The notes: generated from the letters alone by a model not told the origin. A stretch of DNA of 64,000 nucleotides from Planctomycetes bacterium B3_Pla (GCA_005223045.1 NJBM01000022.1:31357-95356), one strand, 5' to 3'; positions 17,288-29,355 are shown, numbered from the stretch's first letter. Numbers and translations are program-made.

Positions 17288-17436
17288 AATCTTACCTCTA
17301 TTGAGAGTTCTCATGTCCCTTATCAGGCACTCGCCATCTTCAGGCATCTTAACAGCGGACAAGTGTAGCACGCAAAGGAAAAAAACCTCGGAACAGTGGT
17401 GATTTCGGGCCGGATATGGTATCCTTGTCAACAAGT

Positions 17437-17457
17437 GGGGCTAATCGGTATAGCCCC
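17437..17457. promoter_or_regulatory. Palindrome upstream of the gene at 17497
   Basis: GGGGCTA (17437-17443) pairs with TAGCCCC (17451-17457) across a 7-base loop. It lies between divergent genes 40 bases before the ATG at 17497 and overlaps a weak promoter-like TTGTCA...TATAGC. It could be an operator or a leader hairpin; no T-run follows. Confidence 0.4.
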
Positions 17458-17496
17458 GAATTGCAAAATCTTAATTAAAGAGAGGAGCAAACCACA

Positions 17497-18060
17497 ATGA
17501 ACAAACGAAGAACCACGGGACTGAAGAAGCTTTTGTTGGCAATTGCGGCTGGCCTGTTCATCTGGACTTCCGCCGCGTCGGCCCAGGATACTCTGGCAGA
17601 CCTCTTACAACAGACAGGGTGCAACTGGATCATCGGCAAATGGGTCGGAGAGACCTCCGACGGCCAGAAGTACGAGATCGAGTACAAATGGGCGCTGAAG
17701 GACCACGTCGTCTCGGTGCACTTCAAAGGGTTCAACATCGAATATCACGGCATAATCTTCTACAAGGCCGACGCTGAGGAGGTCGTCCAGATAGGAGTAG
17801 ACAACAACGGTGGCAACGGCAAGGGTACCTGGGTAGCCGAGAACGGCAAAGCTGTCTGGAGAAACGAGGTCCCCGGAGAGTACGGCGAGGTAAACAGGAT
17901 GGGATTTGTCTACACGAAGATCGATGCCCAGACGATGAAGGCGGACGTTCACGGGATGGACGAATACGGCGAACTTTCCGAAGAGCCAGTCGGCACGCTG
18001 GAATACAAACGCCAGAAGACGCAGCCGAAAAAGACAGCAGCAACCACGACGCAACAATAG
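17497..18060 (+). CDS. Exported protein of unknown function, lipocalin/DUF1579-like
   Basis: The 187-residue product has a signal peptide ending near 'ASAQDT'. The mature part begins with a Cys-containing 'GCNWIIGKWVGETSDGQKYEIEYKWALKDHVVSVHF', the pattern of small beta-barrel proteins that open with a W-x-G-x-W/T strand. The tail is Lys/Gln/Thr-rich. No catalytic site is seen. AGAGGAG precedes the ATG. It is divergent from the glycosidase run and convergent with the FAH-family gene. Confidence 0.75.
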   Translation: MNKRRTTGLKKLLLAIAAGLFIWTSAASAQDTLADLLQQTGCNWIIGKWVGETSDGQKYEIEYKWALKDHVVSVHFKGFNIEYHGIIFYKADAEEVVQIGVDNNGGNGKGTWVAENGKAVWRNEVPGEYGEVNRMGFVYTKIDAQTMKADVHGMDEYGELSEEPVGTLEYKRQKTQPKKTAATTTQQ

Positions 18061-18124
18061 CTCCGAAGCAATACGGCAGCTTGTCACAGCCGGGTAAGAC
18101 AGAGCAGCGCTCGTATCAGAGAGT

Positions 18125-19060
18125 TTACACAAGCGGCTCGTAGAACTTGTCCGGCCTTGGGCCGAGAGTGTTTTGCAGAGTGCCCAGCTTCTCGATGCTT
18201 GCTTCTATGCGGTCGCCGGCTTTTAGGAAATTGCCCGTTGGGAAGCCTACGCCCGCCGGCGTGCCGGTGGCGATGACGTCGCCCGGTTCGAGCGTCATCA
18301 GGTGGCTGACAAACGAGACGATCTGTGCGACGGTGTGAATCATCTGCGAGCTATTCGCGTTCTGGCGCACCTCGCCGTTGACCGTCAGCTTCATATCGAG
18401 GTTCTGCACGTCTTCGATTTCGTCGGCGGTCAGCAGGTACGGTCCCATCGGGCAAAAGCCGTCGGCCCACTTGCCGTTGAGCCAATCGTAAAATTCGTCC
18501 CAGGGCCGTTTGGCGCGATTGTTTCTGAACGTTACGGTCCGTGCCGAGACGTCGTTGGCGATAGTATAGCCCGCCACAATCTCCAGAGCCTTGTCAATCG
18601 CGACGTCTTTGGCTTTCCTGCCGATGACAACCGCAAGCTCGAGTTCGTAATCTATCGTCTCGCTGTAAGCGGGCCAGGGGATCTGATCGCCGGGACCTGC
18701 CACTGCCGTTGCCGGCATGATGAACGGCCGCGGCACCGTCGTAACGCGAGGCGAATCCGAGAGCCCCAGCTTGCCTCCGCCTTCCTTGATATGCTCGGCG
18801 TAGTTGCCGGCAAGAGCCAGCACCTTGCCCGGCCGGGGGATTGGCGCTAATAGCTTAACAGAGTCAAGAGCAACCGACGCCTCGGTGGATTTCTCTAATT
18901 CGGCAAGCTGCGCAAGGCAAGCCGGGCCTCTTTCGAGGATTTCCTTGACGCTCCGAGGCGTATTTGAATCCTGCCAAGCCGATACGATGTCGATCAGCCC
19001 CTCGTTGGTTAGTATCCCGCACGAGGCAGAGCCATCTTTTGAATACGTAGCTAATTTCAT
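18125..19060 (-). CDS. Fumarylacetoacetate hydrolase family protein
   Basis: The 311-residue product has the full FAH-family layout: N-terminal domain to about 70, then 'APIPRPGKVLALAGNYAEH', the metal-binding 'DYELELAVVIGRKAKDV' (Glu residues), 'AGYTIANDVSAR' and 'PGDVIATGTPAGVGF'. Members hydrolyse or hydrate 2-oxo acids, for example 2-keto-3-deoxy sugar acids or 5-oxopent-3-ene dioates. In this pectin-rich context a role in uronate or rhamnose breakdown is an inference. No strong ribosome site is seen. Confidence 0.92.
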   Translation of the reverse strand: MKLATYSKDGSASCGILTNEGLIDIVSAWQDSNTPRSVKEILERGPACLAQLAELEKSTEASVALDSVKLLAPIPRPGKVLALAGNYAEHIKEGGGKLGLSDSPRVTTVPRPFIMPATAVAGPGDQIPWPAYSETIDYELELAVVIGRKAKDVAIDKALEIVAGYTIANDVSARTVTFRNNRAKRPWDEFYDWLNGKWADGFCPMGPYLLTADEIEDVQNLDMKLTVNGEVRQNANSSQMIHTVAQIVSFVSHLMTLEPGDVIATGTPAGVGFPTGNFLKAGDRIEASIEKLGTLQNTLGPRPDKFYEPLV

Positions 19061-19378
19061 AGTCGTTCTTATACCCTGTTCCTGCCGTTATGGGAATAGG
19101 CAAATTAGAAATTCATTTGCCACTGTAATCCTTGCCAAATACGTGTTTAGCCGGAGTTAGCCATCCCCATCCCGATAAACGACAATCAGGATGAGGCTGC
19201 CACACAATCGTCATCTCGACTGGAGCCGAAGGCGGAATGGAGAGATCTATTTAGAATCGATTTCTCCGCTTCGTCCGGCTACAGAGCGGGCGCACCGGAC
19301 GATTATTTTGTTGCCGTCCTCCGTAAGGAGTCCCCATGACGGCCTATTTAGACCTGCCGATTAGCCGAAAGTGACTGT
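19061..19378. other. Intergenic region without recognised gene
   Basis: No convincing frame or RNA gene was found. The stretch near 19195-19260 (cgtcatctcgactggagc..., with 'ggcggaatggagagat') resembles the dispersed 'cgtcattccgag' type repeats of many genomes, but I found no second copy in the window. Confidence 0.4.
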
Positions 19379-20209
19379 CTATCCGGCGGCTTCAGGGCCG
19401 GATGACACTTGCAGGCACGCTTTTGTCCTTCCCGCTGCTTTCGGGGGAGCTTGAAATTGGCTTTGATTGGCTTTGTTTTGCCCGTGCCCGGGGTGGGATA
19501 ACTTTTGATAAACATCCTGTACTAAAGATGTTACACCTATTTGAGACGGAGAGAATTGGCTTTGTTTTGCACAATTGGTAGTTTGCTCTTTACAATCGTC
19601 AGCATTATCCATAGCCGAATTGACTTCGGCGAGATATTTCTGCTTGGCGATATCGTTGGCCTCCATTTTGCGCATCAGTTGGAGCTTCTTTAGCTTGGTC
19701 ATTGTCTTGTCTAAGCTTTGCTCGATCCGCTGTTCATACATAAGCAGACGTTCGAGGACCCTTGAATGTGCGAAATCATCTATAGCGATACAGCCCAGGC
19801 CCTTATCCTCGTGATAGAATCTAACAATGTCCTGGGGCAGGGACATTTTGTAGCACTTATGATAAATCCTCTTGGGGCATCCGATCGCCGGGCCGGTTAC
19901 CTCACGTCTTAAAAACACCTCGATGGTCTCGTTGTGCATACGCTCAGCGCGTTTTAGCCGCCATGAGAGGCTGACAATCCGCTCTGCCAACATCAATTCC
20001 ATGTAGCCGGCGGGGCGCATCTCTGCCAGCATTTTCTCTTTCAGCAGGTCGTAGTCTTCCCGGCTCTCGTCGAAGACAACGTCGGCGGCGGAAAAAAGCC
20101 CGTGCTTGAGCGAATTTTGCGCGACCGCGGCCTTGCCCTCGGCGGTACGCGGCCCGGTTGACTTTTGAGCGTTTTGTCGATTAGCATGGATTTGAACGTC
20201 AGTTGACAT
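19379..20209 (-). CDS. Planctomycete 'STGPRT..GK' family protein of unknown function
   Basis: The 276-residue product opens with 'QIHANRQNAQKSTGPRTAEGKAAVAQNSLKHGLFSA', the signature of a family found many times per genome in planctomycetes, often beside dispersed repeats. The middle is helical and basic ('ERIVSLSWRLKRAERMHNETIEVF'). The last 60 residues ('CAKQSQFSP', 'NKANQSQFQ') are encoded by copies of the nucleotide repeat AATTGGCTTTGTTTTGC and are probably a later extension. AGGGG precedes the ATG. DNA binding or a link to repeat mobility is conceivable but unproven. Confidence 0.75.
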   Translation of the reverse strand: MSTDVQIHANRQNAQKSTGPRTAEGKAAVAQNSLKHGLFSAADVVFDESREDYDLLKEKMLAEMRPAGYMELMLAERIVSLSWRLKRAERMHNETIEVFLRREVTGPAIGCPKRIYHKCYKMSLPQDIVRFYHEDKGLGCIAIDDFAHSRVLERLLMYEQRIEQSLDKTMTKLKKLQLMRKMEANDIAKQKYLAEVNSAMDNADDCKEQTTNCAKQSQFSPSQIGVTSLVQDVYQKLSHPGHGQNKANQSQFQAPPKAAGRTKACLQVSSGPEAAG

Positions 20210-20494
20210 AAGAAAACCCCTTTCTGAAATGATTATTGATTATTTTCTATTGATTATTGTTTGTTTGCGATACCCGCTTTCGCCGGCACAAGTTGACTAT
20301 TTGCGATTTATTGTTCAATATGCGACATACGACATACTAAATACAATATTATTATTGTTAGATATATATCTTATTCAGAGTTGTGTTGGCTGCCAAGGGA
20401 AATTTTCAAAAAAATAAATAATTTGCCACAGAGAGCCACAGAGAGCCACAGAGAGCACAGAGGAGACAGAGTAAGGATCAGTAATCAAGATCGT
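20210..20494. repeat. Intergenic tract with simple repeats (20425-20471) and a dispersed repeat
   Basis: AT-rich DNA with TGATTATT iterations at 20229-20262, the inverted copy B of the 27-bp repeat (20268-20294, see 5490-5516), and three to four tandem copies of GAGAGCCACA at 20425-20471. No gene is supported. Confidence 0.6.
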
Positions 20495-20560
20495 GTAGGG
20501 TGCGATGAATCGCACCATTGACCTGTTCCCACATTATCGGTGCGATCCATCGCACCCTAC
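20495..20560. repeat. GTAG-type REP pair (BIME-like), copy 2
   Basis: Arms 20495-20516 and 20539-20560 are 22 bases each with one mismatch. Each arm folds as GGTGCGAT-(2 nt)-ATCGCACC with the foot GTAG outside. The layout is the same as at 6780-6852 but the stem sequence differs completely. The rest of the gap (20561-20903) contains no recognised gene. Confidence 0.85.
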
Positions 20561-20903
20561 CGACTCGGAGGGCACGAAGAAAAGATCAATAATCAACCAA
20601 ATTAGACAGGATTGACGCTTGTAAACAGGGCTCAGGGCTATCTTTTTGCTTTTGACGAGAGGTTTTTTGTATTGTAGTGGATGGATTTCAGGTATACGGT
20701 AAGCAAAAAGATAAGCCTGCCCTCTAATGTGAGCGCGGAGCACAAAGCAGGAGCCACATACTCAATACGAGATACGATATACGCAATTCTTTGGCATCGA
20801 TTGCGAATTCGTTGTATTATGGTCCGGCATGGGTAAGAAAAACAGGTGACTGTGGGCTTGTCGAGAGGACTCGACAAGCAATTGCTTCTGGAGAGTTGAT
20901 ATT

Positions 20904-21473
20904 ATGAATAGAAGTCTTGTCTGGTGCCATTTCGTTGTTGGGTTTGTCACTTGCATTCTGATTCTCGGTTTCACATCCTGTTCAAGGCAGAAGGAGGCCA
21001 AAGTACAAATGAAAAGAGACCATATTATCATCGATACGCTTGATCGTGCCGAAGACTATTATGACATGCACCCGGCGTTCGAGAAGGCTTTTGCCTTCCT
21101 CAGACAGAATTCGTTGAATGAGTTGCCAACCGTCCGGCATGAAATTGACGGCGACCGCTTGTTCTGCATGATCAGCAAAGGTCCCGGCCGCAGTCGCGCC
21201 GAAGCGAAACTGGAAGCACATCGCAAGTACGTCGATATTCAATACGTCATAGCCGGAACGGACGAGATGGGCTTCAAGCCCACCGCCGACTGCAGGCTGC
21301 CGGATACGGACTATGACGCCGAAAAGGATATCGGGTTTTTCAAGGACGAGCCGGAAAGCTGGACGAAGGTGCCGGCTGGCTCATTTGTCATCTTCTTCCC
21401 GCAGGATGCTCACGCCCCATTGGTAAGCAGCGGAGAAATCCACAAAGTCGTATTGAAGATTGCAGCCGAATAA
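20904..21473 (+). CDS. YhcH/YjgK/YiaL family lipoprotein
   Basis: The 189-residue product has a lipoprotein signal (hydrophobic stretch then LGFTSC, acylated Cys at 27). The domain from about 40 is the YhcH/YjgK/YiaL (DUF386) cupin-like fold: 'EAHRKYVDIQYVIAGTDEMGF', 'FFKDEPESWTKVPAGSFVIFFPQDAHAPLV' and a terminal 'HKVVLKI'. Family members act on sugar anomers or in sialic-acid, L-xylulose and ulosonate catabolism, normally in the cytoplasm; a lipid anchor places this one outside, which is unusual. GGAG precedes the ATG. It is not in an obvious operon. Confidence 0.88.
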   Translation: MNRSLVWCHFVVGFVTCILILGFTSCSRQKEAKVQMKRDHIIIDTLDRAEDYYDMHPAFEKAFAFLRQNSLNELPTVRHEIDGDRLFCMISKGPGRSRAEAKLEAHRKYVDIQYVIAGTDEMGFKPTADCRLPDTDYDAEKDIGFFKDEPESWTKVPAGSFVIFFPQDAHAPLVSSGEIHKVVLKIAAE

Positions 21474-21513
21474 GACGAGTTTGGCACAGGTATTGGTAAG
21501 CTATTCAACTAAT

Positions 21514-21712
21514 ATTGTACCGGACCCCTTTAATTCCTCCCTGTCTCTAATATCCGGAGTCAACGGACCAGCTATTAACGTCAAGCGTGGTGAATTTCAG
21601 GCTCGAATCCATCGCATCGGCATACTAATCCGGCAAAGGAAATGTGACGTTCCCTCCTATCTATATTTGTAAGTAATAAAACTAAAATAGTACCGGACCC
21701 CTCCTTTAATTC
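21514..21712. repeat. Pair of direct repeats containing TACCGGACCCCT
   Basis: Copies at 21514-21537 and 21688-21712 share TAGTACCGGACCCCT or TTGTACCGGACCCCT followed by TTTAATTC. They bracket about 150 bases with no gene, in the gap 21474-21827 between convergent genes. They look like ends or remnants of a small element. Confidence 0.5.
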
Positions 21713-21827
21713 GCCCGCTGGTGACACGCCAGCGCGACCGACGGCATACTCTGCGGTCGGTTCAGTGCTTGTTTGTACTGCTGCACGAACCCGTGCTGAG
21801 TCTACAGCACCTCCTTCCTTACAAATG

Positions 21828-24800
21828 CTATTTTGCTATTCGGATGTCATCAACGATGTATACACTTTCGAATGCCTCTGTGATGGTCTGAGGGGTCTGG
21901 AACTGAAGCGCATGCAGGTCTGTAAAATTGCTTGCAAGCAAAGGCTCGTCGGACACCAATACTTCACCGTCAATGCAAATACAGTACCTTTCCATGTCCA
22001 AGTCCAATTCAATATGAATGTCGTGTGCTGTGCTTGGATCGTATGAACCGGTCAGTCGCAAGTAGGATCCTCCCTGTGCAAGATGGTAAGCACCATCGTA
22101 AAGCCGTAAGACAAGAGCCGCCTCATTATCTGTCGACCGAACAGAAATTGACATTCCCGCGATAAAGGGCGAAGGAACAATCTCACCGTGTGCTCTGAAG
22201 TCGATGTAGTATACTCCGGTTGTGTTGGGTACATTGTCAATAGTTCCAACTACAGCGTTAACCTCAGTTGTACTTGGTCCACGAACAATCTTCAGTGCTT
22301 TCGAACCCAATGCCGTAGAATTTACGACCTCGATCTTACCCGATCCTCCCTGCGTGTCCAGGCTGGCGCCTGGCGGGCCGTAGTGCAGAGGATTCGTTGG
22401 AGGAGGTGGCGGGGATCCGATTGGATCACTGTCAAAGTCCGCAATGAAGTGCGACCGGCTTCCTACTCCCGAGCAGCACGAAACAGCAGCACTTCTAATA
22501 CCAAGGTAACGAATCTCAGCAAGAGGCAAAACCCGGCTGTATATCGCGACCTTATCAATGAGGCCATCCCAATAACGTCCTGTAGCTTGAGCATTCTCGC
22601 CGATAAGCACCGGGTAGCTGCCGACGGTAATGCCCCCGGTATCGGTGTTAGTACCTTCCAAGACGCCATCCAAATAGATTTTAGCTCCATCTATTTTGTT
22701 AATAGTAGCGGCCACATGATGCCATTCACCTAAAGGTACTTCGCTGGCAGTTCTCACAGCCAGCCAACCTCGGGCTGCTCCGTCGGTAAAACCGAAATCC
22801 ATGGTCTGAGTATCACCGCCTCTGGCGAGTCTCCATGCATTATCACCCTTGGCAACAACCGTCTGCCATGTGGCGCCGGCCGCTCGCCAATTGATCCAGA
22901 CACTCAGCGTAAAGGCATCGGTGATATCGAATATTGTGTCGTTGCCACAATCCACATAGTCATCCACACCATCTAAGTCCAGTGCCATGCCGGCCAGACC
23001 TTCGAGAAAGGTCGGATCGCCGACAACAATACCATGGAGTCCATTGACGGAACTATCATTCGCATCGCCGTCCAGCGCGTAGAACGCAACCAGACCATCA
23101 GTGCCGGGATCAACCGGCTCAGGAGGCGTGCCCGTGACAATCACGTTGTCAATCGCCCACCACCAGTCGTCGCCATCACCTGTATACCGGAAGGCAAAGA
23201 CAACCTGGCTTTCACCGGCGGCTATACCACTGACGTCGAAGATTCGCTCGGCGTAAACCGGCTCTTCGCCATTGTCAAACAGCCCACCGCCCGTATAGGC
23301 AAAGATCGGAGCCGTCTCGAATGTGCTTCCCCCGTCAAGACTGACGAGTACTTCCTGGTTAGAGACACCGCTGCTCATGACGGTCTCAGATTCATAGTGG
23401 AGGAAGACTTCGGCCAAACCGGACAGGTCAAGCGACGGAGTCATCAGCCATTCGTCCTCGTTCGGATCAGGATCGGCATCGGAATCGATAATCGCGAATT
23501 CGGGATGCTCGTTTGGATGGGGCCCAAGTCGATTCACACCCTGCTCCTGGACGGTGCCCGGTACGTATCGCCCGCCTTTGTCCGTGGTGTGCCACGTTTC
23601 CGTTCCGGTATTGCCCAGACCGGAGAAGGCTTTCATTTGCCCCAATCCATTGGAGAAGTCTTCCGAGAAGACAGTTAAGGGGCCGCCTTGAGGAGCCGCC
23701 ACGCTATCGACCACGATGTTGTCGAGCGCAATCCACCAATCCCAATTCGGTTCGTAGTGTCGGAAACGCACCTTCACATCCTCCTGATCGGCCGCCACGG
23801 CGGAAATGTCCACATCCAAGTGGCCAAAATAACCGTCGGCGTTCGTATTGTCCGGCGGGCGCGTGGTGGCGCCATTGCTGCTCACGCGACCCGGTGCTAC
23901 CCGGCTGAACACGTTGGCCCAGGTGTCGCCGCCATCGGTGCTGACCTCCACATCGAAAATGGCCGCACCATTGTTGTTCAGTTGCGCCGAAACATCGACG
24001 TGCAACCAGACCGTCGCGGACCCGAGCGTGGAGAAAGACGGCGTGCTTACGTCGTGAGAGGCGCCAGAGTCAACTGGATTCGACTCGCTTTGCTGGTCCG
24101 AGTCCGAAATCAGGAACTTACCGGTCGAGGGTGACCCGTCCAGCGTAGGCGGATTACCTCGACCGCCGGGATTGGTAATCGTCCAGGTTGACGCTTCGCG
24201 CGCCATAGGCGTGTCGGTTATTGTCCACCCGTCGGCAGTGAAGCCGACGTCGCCATCGTACATCTCCACAGTATGGCACAAGAAGTTGGGGTAGGGGCAC
24301 CATTCCCCTTCGATAGCTGTCACCGTAGTCTTGCCGGGATTCGTGATGTCAAAGTCCACCTCAAGGTAGCCGCCGCCTTCGAAGGCAGTGATCTGACCCG
24401 TCGTCTGGATAAGGTCATTGACTTTATCCCTCTCGTCACCTTCCAGCACTAACACACCCCAGGTGATATCGATCAGGCCGGCAGCGTCCATCTGGAGGCC
24501 GTTTGACTGGATGACGTTGAAGGTGTCAAGCTGAAGGAACAGCTTCCCGAATGCTCCGGAGGTATCGCCGGGAATAAATATCTTTCCGACATCGATCGTG
24601 CCGCCTGCCAAGAATAAAGTGCCTTGACCACCGTTCAATCCAAGCTTGATCACACCGCACATGGCACCGGGATTCGTGATAACAGGGCCTTCTGGCCCCG
24701 TGTTGATCATGACTTCGTCAGTCGCGGTGGGGGCTTGGCCCGTGTCCCAGTTGTTCCCAATGTGCCACTTGCCGTGGGGAATATTTTTCCACGTCATAGC

Positions 24801-24860
24801 GTTGCTGACCGAGCCCAACATCACAACAAGAGCAAGTAGATAAACAGTTTTCTTACACAT
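21828..24860 (-). CDS. Large secreted LamG-domain protein
   Basis: The 1010-residue product starts with a signal peptide (MCKKTVYLLALVVMLGSVSNAMT). The N-terminal 200 residues carry 'HIGNNWDTGQAPTATDEVMINT', the NNW...P..D pattern of planctomycete beta-helix exoproteins. Two jelly-roll segments with 'DNIVVDS' and 'WWWAIDNVIVTG' (about 230-580) resemble MAM or choice-of-anchor domains. A concanavalin-like LamG domain lies at about 590-785 ('GLVAFYALDGDANDSS', 'VDDYVDCGND', 'EWHHVAATI', 'YLDGVLEG'). A further beta-sandwich ends with 'IDDIRIAK'-like residues. It probably binds polysaccharide outside the cell. AAGGAGG precedes the ATG. Confidence 0.85.
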   Translation of the reverse strand: MCKKTVYLLALVVMLGSVSNAMTWKNIPHGKWHIGNNWDTGQAPTATDEVMINTGPEGPVITNPGAMCGVIKLGLNGGQGTLFLAGGTIDVGKIFIPGDTSGAFGKLFLQLDTFNVIQSNGLQMDAAGLIDITWGVLVLEGDERDKVNDLIQTTGQITAFEGGGYLEVDFDITNPGKTTVTAIEGEWCPYPNFLCHTVEMYDGDVGFTADGWTITDTPMAREASTWTITNPGGRGNPPTLDGSPSTGKFLISDSDQQSESNPVDSGASHDVSTPSFSTLGSATVWLHVDVSAQLNNNGAAIFDVEVSTDGGDTWANVFSRVAPGRVSSNGATTRPPDNTNADGYFGHLDVDISAVAADQEDVKVRFRHYEPNWDWWIALDNIVVDSVAAPQGGPLTVFSEDFSNGLGQMKAFSGLGNTGTETWHTTDKGGRYVPGTVQEQGVNRLGPHPNEHPEFAIIDSDADPDPNEDEWLMTPSLDLSGLAEVFLHYESETVMSSGVSNQEVLVSLDGGSTFETAPIFAYTGGGLFDNGEEPVYAERIFDVSGIAAGESQVVFAFRYTGDGDDWWWAIDNVIVTGTPPEPVDPGTDGLVAFYALDGDANDSSVNGLHGIVVGDPTFLEGLAGMALDLDGVDDYVDCGNDTIFDITDAFTLSVWINWRAAGATWQTVVAKGDNAWRLARGGDTQTMDFGFTDGAARGWLAVRTASEVPLGEWHHVAATINKIDGAKIYLDGVLEGTNTDTGGITVGSYPVLIGENAQATGRYWDGLIDKVAIYSRVLPLAEIRYLGIRSAAVSCCSGVGSRSHFIADFDSDPIGSPPPPPTNPLHYGPPGASLDTQGGSGKIEVVNSTALGSKALKIVRGPSTTEVNAVVGTIDNVPNTTGVYYIDFRAHGEIVPSPFIAGMSISVRSTDNEAALVLRLYDGAYHLAQGGSYLRLTGSYDPSTAHDIHIELDLDMERYCICIDGEVLVSDEPLLASNFTDLHALQFQTPQTITEAFESVYIVDDIRIAK

Positions 24861-25468
24861 GATAGTCCTCCTTCAAAAAGAGTTAAGTGGATTGCAGTGC
24901 TTTGGTTACCCCCCAAAGCAGCCGACAATATATCTTACTGCCGGTTCATTTTCTTCCAGAAAGTCATCTTCCTTTTATTTCTCACTCAAGGTTGTGGTTT
25001 CATATTGTATCCGCTTTTCCAGCCAGGGACAAAAACTCTCGCCCACAATCTGGCCAACACAGTCATATCACACATATTTTGCCCTTCTATTGAAAAGGCG
25101 TTTCTCAACAGGCAAATGTTGACAACAAAATTCAAAAAAAGCGAAAAAAGTGAAAAAAGTTGCCAAAAGCGCGGATTTGGGCTGTAAAGGCAGATCGAGA
25201 ATTCGGGAGGGAATTCAGGGGACAATTTTACTTATTTCTCCCTTTCACTGATGTCATTTCGTATCTTTCTTTGACTGGATTCAGTAAGTAGTATGGGCGG
25301 ATTTTCCACCGCGAGTTCTTGTATGAGTTCGGATCACACGTCGGGACTGATTCTTGTCGTGGGGATTTATGCTGGGAATTGCGGCAGAAATAACTTGAAT
25401 TTGAGAGGGCAATATGGTTTAATTGTGATTTAAGGTTCTTTTGCAGAGAATGGGTTAGGAGTTTTGGG
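24861..25468. other. Divergent intergenic region
   Basis: 608 bases between divergent start codons, AT-rich with runs of A near 25120-25160. Promoters for both flanking genes should lie here; TTGACA at about 25110 is the only good -35-like hexamer and lacks a clear -10 partner. No RNA gene was recognised. Confidence 0.4.
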
Positions 25469-26245
25469 ATGACTGTGAGAGAGATCTGGTCTCAAACGGG
25501 TAAATGGCTGCGGGTTCACAATCCGCTTGCAGAGGTGGCTCCTCAGCCTGAAATAGGCGAAGACGGGCTGATCAGTCAGATCAGTGATCCCGGCCGGCCG
25601 GCCGTCGAAGAACCCGTGCGAGCCGAAACTCCAGGCGATAAGGTGATAGTCAGGGCAGTCCCCCCGGCCGAAAGGCACGAATCGCTCGAAAAGCTCCAGC
25701 AGGGTTTTGACAAGCTCGTCGACCAACTACAGGGCATAAACGAGCATCTGGACCGCCAAGCCAGCCGGCACGAGGATTTGATGGGCCGGATCGAACAACT
25801 GCCCGAGATGCTCGAGAGCTTTCCCGCCGTCGTGGAGAACCAGAAGCGGCTGACCGAGCAGCTTCTCGAACAGTTGAAAGGCGCCGCCGCCAAGAACGAT
25901 CAGTTCGTTGACGCCGTGGACAAAATCCCCACCGAGACCAGCAAGCAGACTGACGCTTTGTCCAATATCGACCATCAGCTTGCCGCCGCGGCAGATATCG
26001 ACGTCCAGATGACCGAGAGCTTTAACAACTTCAACGAGTCGCTGGACAAGCTCAATCAGAGCACCGTCAGCCAGACCGACGGCATCATCCAGATGAGCAA
26101 GACTTTTGCCGCCAGCGACAGATACCTCAAGTACATCATATCCAGGCAGAACAAACGTTTCATGTGGATATTCGTAGCCGCGGTCAGCGTGTGTGTGACA
26201 GCCATCGTGATTCTCACCGGCATCATCATTTATCTGAGGAATTGA
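25469..26245 (+). CDS. Coiled-coil protein with C-terminal membrane anchor
   Basis: The 258-residue product has a Pro-rich N-terminal 65 residues, a long helical region (about 65-225) with heptad patterns such as 'LEKLQQGFDKLVDQLQGINEHLDRQ' (shown shortened: LEKLQQGFDKLVDQL), and one C-terminal membrane helix (about 232-255, 'WIFVAAVSVCVTAIVILTGI'). No signal peptide is present, so the bulk is cytoplasmic and tail-anchored. No family is recognised. AGGAG sits 7 bases before the ATG. It precedes the pyrophosphatase gene by about 190 bases on the same strand. Confidence 0.75.
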   Translation: MTVREIWSQTGKWLRVHNPLAEVAPQPEIGEDGLISQISDPGRPAVEEPVRAETPGDKVIVRAVPPAERHESLEKLQQGFDKLVDQLQGINEHLDRQASRHEDLMGRIEQLPEMLESFPAVVENQKRLTEQLLEQLKGAAAKNDQFVDAVDKIPTETSKQTDALSNIDHQLAAAADIDVQMTESFNNFNESLDKLNQSTVSQTDGIIQMSKTFAASDRYLKYIISRQNKRFMWIFVAAVSVCVTAIVILTGIIIYLRN

Positions 26246-26433
26246 AAGAGCCTCTTTTCCCGCACGAGACGGGCTTCATTCGATCCTTTTCACTTCAGAA
26301 AAAAACATTTTCGCCGAAATTCTCACACTTGAGACAAAAACAGTTGAAAAAGGATTCGATTTGAGTAAACTGGCGAATTCGCATATCCATTGTTTGTGCG
26401 ATAGTTATGTCCAAAATCGAAAGGAGCAAAAAA

Positions 26434-28863
<2,430 letters not shown>

Positions 28864-28915
28864 TCCGTCGCGTCGCTGTACCGTTGACGCAGACGCTCAA
28901 TCAAGGTAATCTATC

Positions 28916-28944
28916 GGGGCGGCCTAATCGGCTGCCTCTTTTTT
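28916..28944 (+). terminator. Intrinsic terminator after hppA
   Basis: GGGGCGGCC (28916-28924) pairs with GGCTGCCTC (28930-28938) through nine pairs including two G-U, with a 5-base loop, followed immediately by six T. Confidence 0.8.
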
Positions 28945-28966
28945 ATTGAAGATAAGGATATAGAAC

Positions 28967-29341
28967 TTGGCAAGTGAGCAGAATAAAAGGGCAAGGGCGT
29001 TTGCCTTGGCTGCGGCGAAGCTGGCGGCTGAGCGGCATTGCAACGATATCGTGGTCATGAACCTGACGGGCATCTCGCCCGCTACGGATTATTTCGTGAT
29101 CGCCACCGGCACAAGCGACAGGCAGATGCGCGCACTGGCCGATGAGATATGTCAGGATGCGAAGAAGCAGGATGTGCAGCGCTTCGGCAGGGCCGGCTAC
29201 GAGCAGGCACGCTGGATACTGCTCGACTTTGTTGACGTCGTAATCCACATCTTCGACGCCGAATATAGAGACTACTACGACCTGGAGCTGCTCTGGGGAG
29301 ACGCAGAACGATTGACTATCGATGACAAGAAAGAGCCGTAA
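28967..29341 (+). CDS. rsfS: Ribosomal silencing factor RsfS
   Basis: The 124-residue product matches RsfS (DUF143) throughout: 'CNDIVVMNLTGISPATDYFVIATGTSDRQMRALADEI' is the conserved core, and 'WILLDFVDVVIHIFDAEYRDYYDLELLWGDAE' the C-terminal signature. It binds ribosomal protein L14 and blocks subunit joining when nutrients run low. The start is a TTG at 28967 with AAGGAT upstream; no ATG is available before the conserved region. It lies upstream of argS, separated by the GIY-YIG insertion. Confidence 0.95.
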   Translation: MASEQNKRARAFALAAAKLAAERHCNDIVVMNLTGISPATDYFVIATGTSDRQMRALADEICQDAKKQDVQRFGRAGYEQARWILLDFVDVVIHIFDAEYRDYYDLELLWGDAERLTIDDKKEP

Positions 29342-29355
29342 GGGATGCCCCCCCT

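Noticed and set aside
25469..26245. Methyl-accepting chemotaxis-type receptor
   Set aside because: Helical and membrane-anchored, but it lacks the conserved signalling hairpin and HAMP domain.
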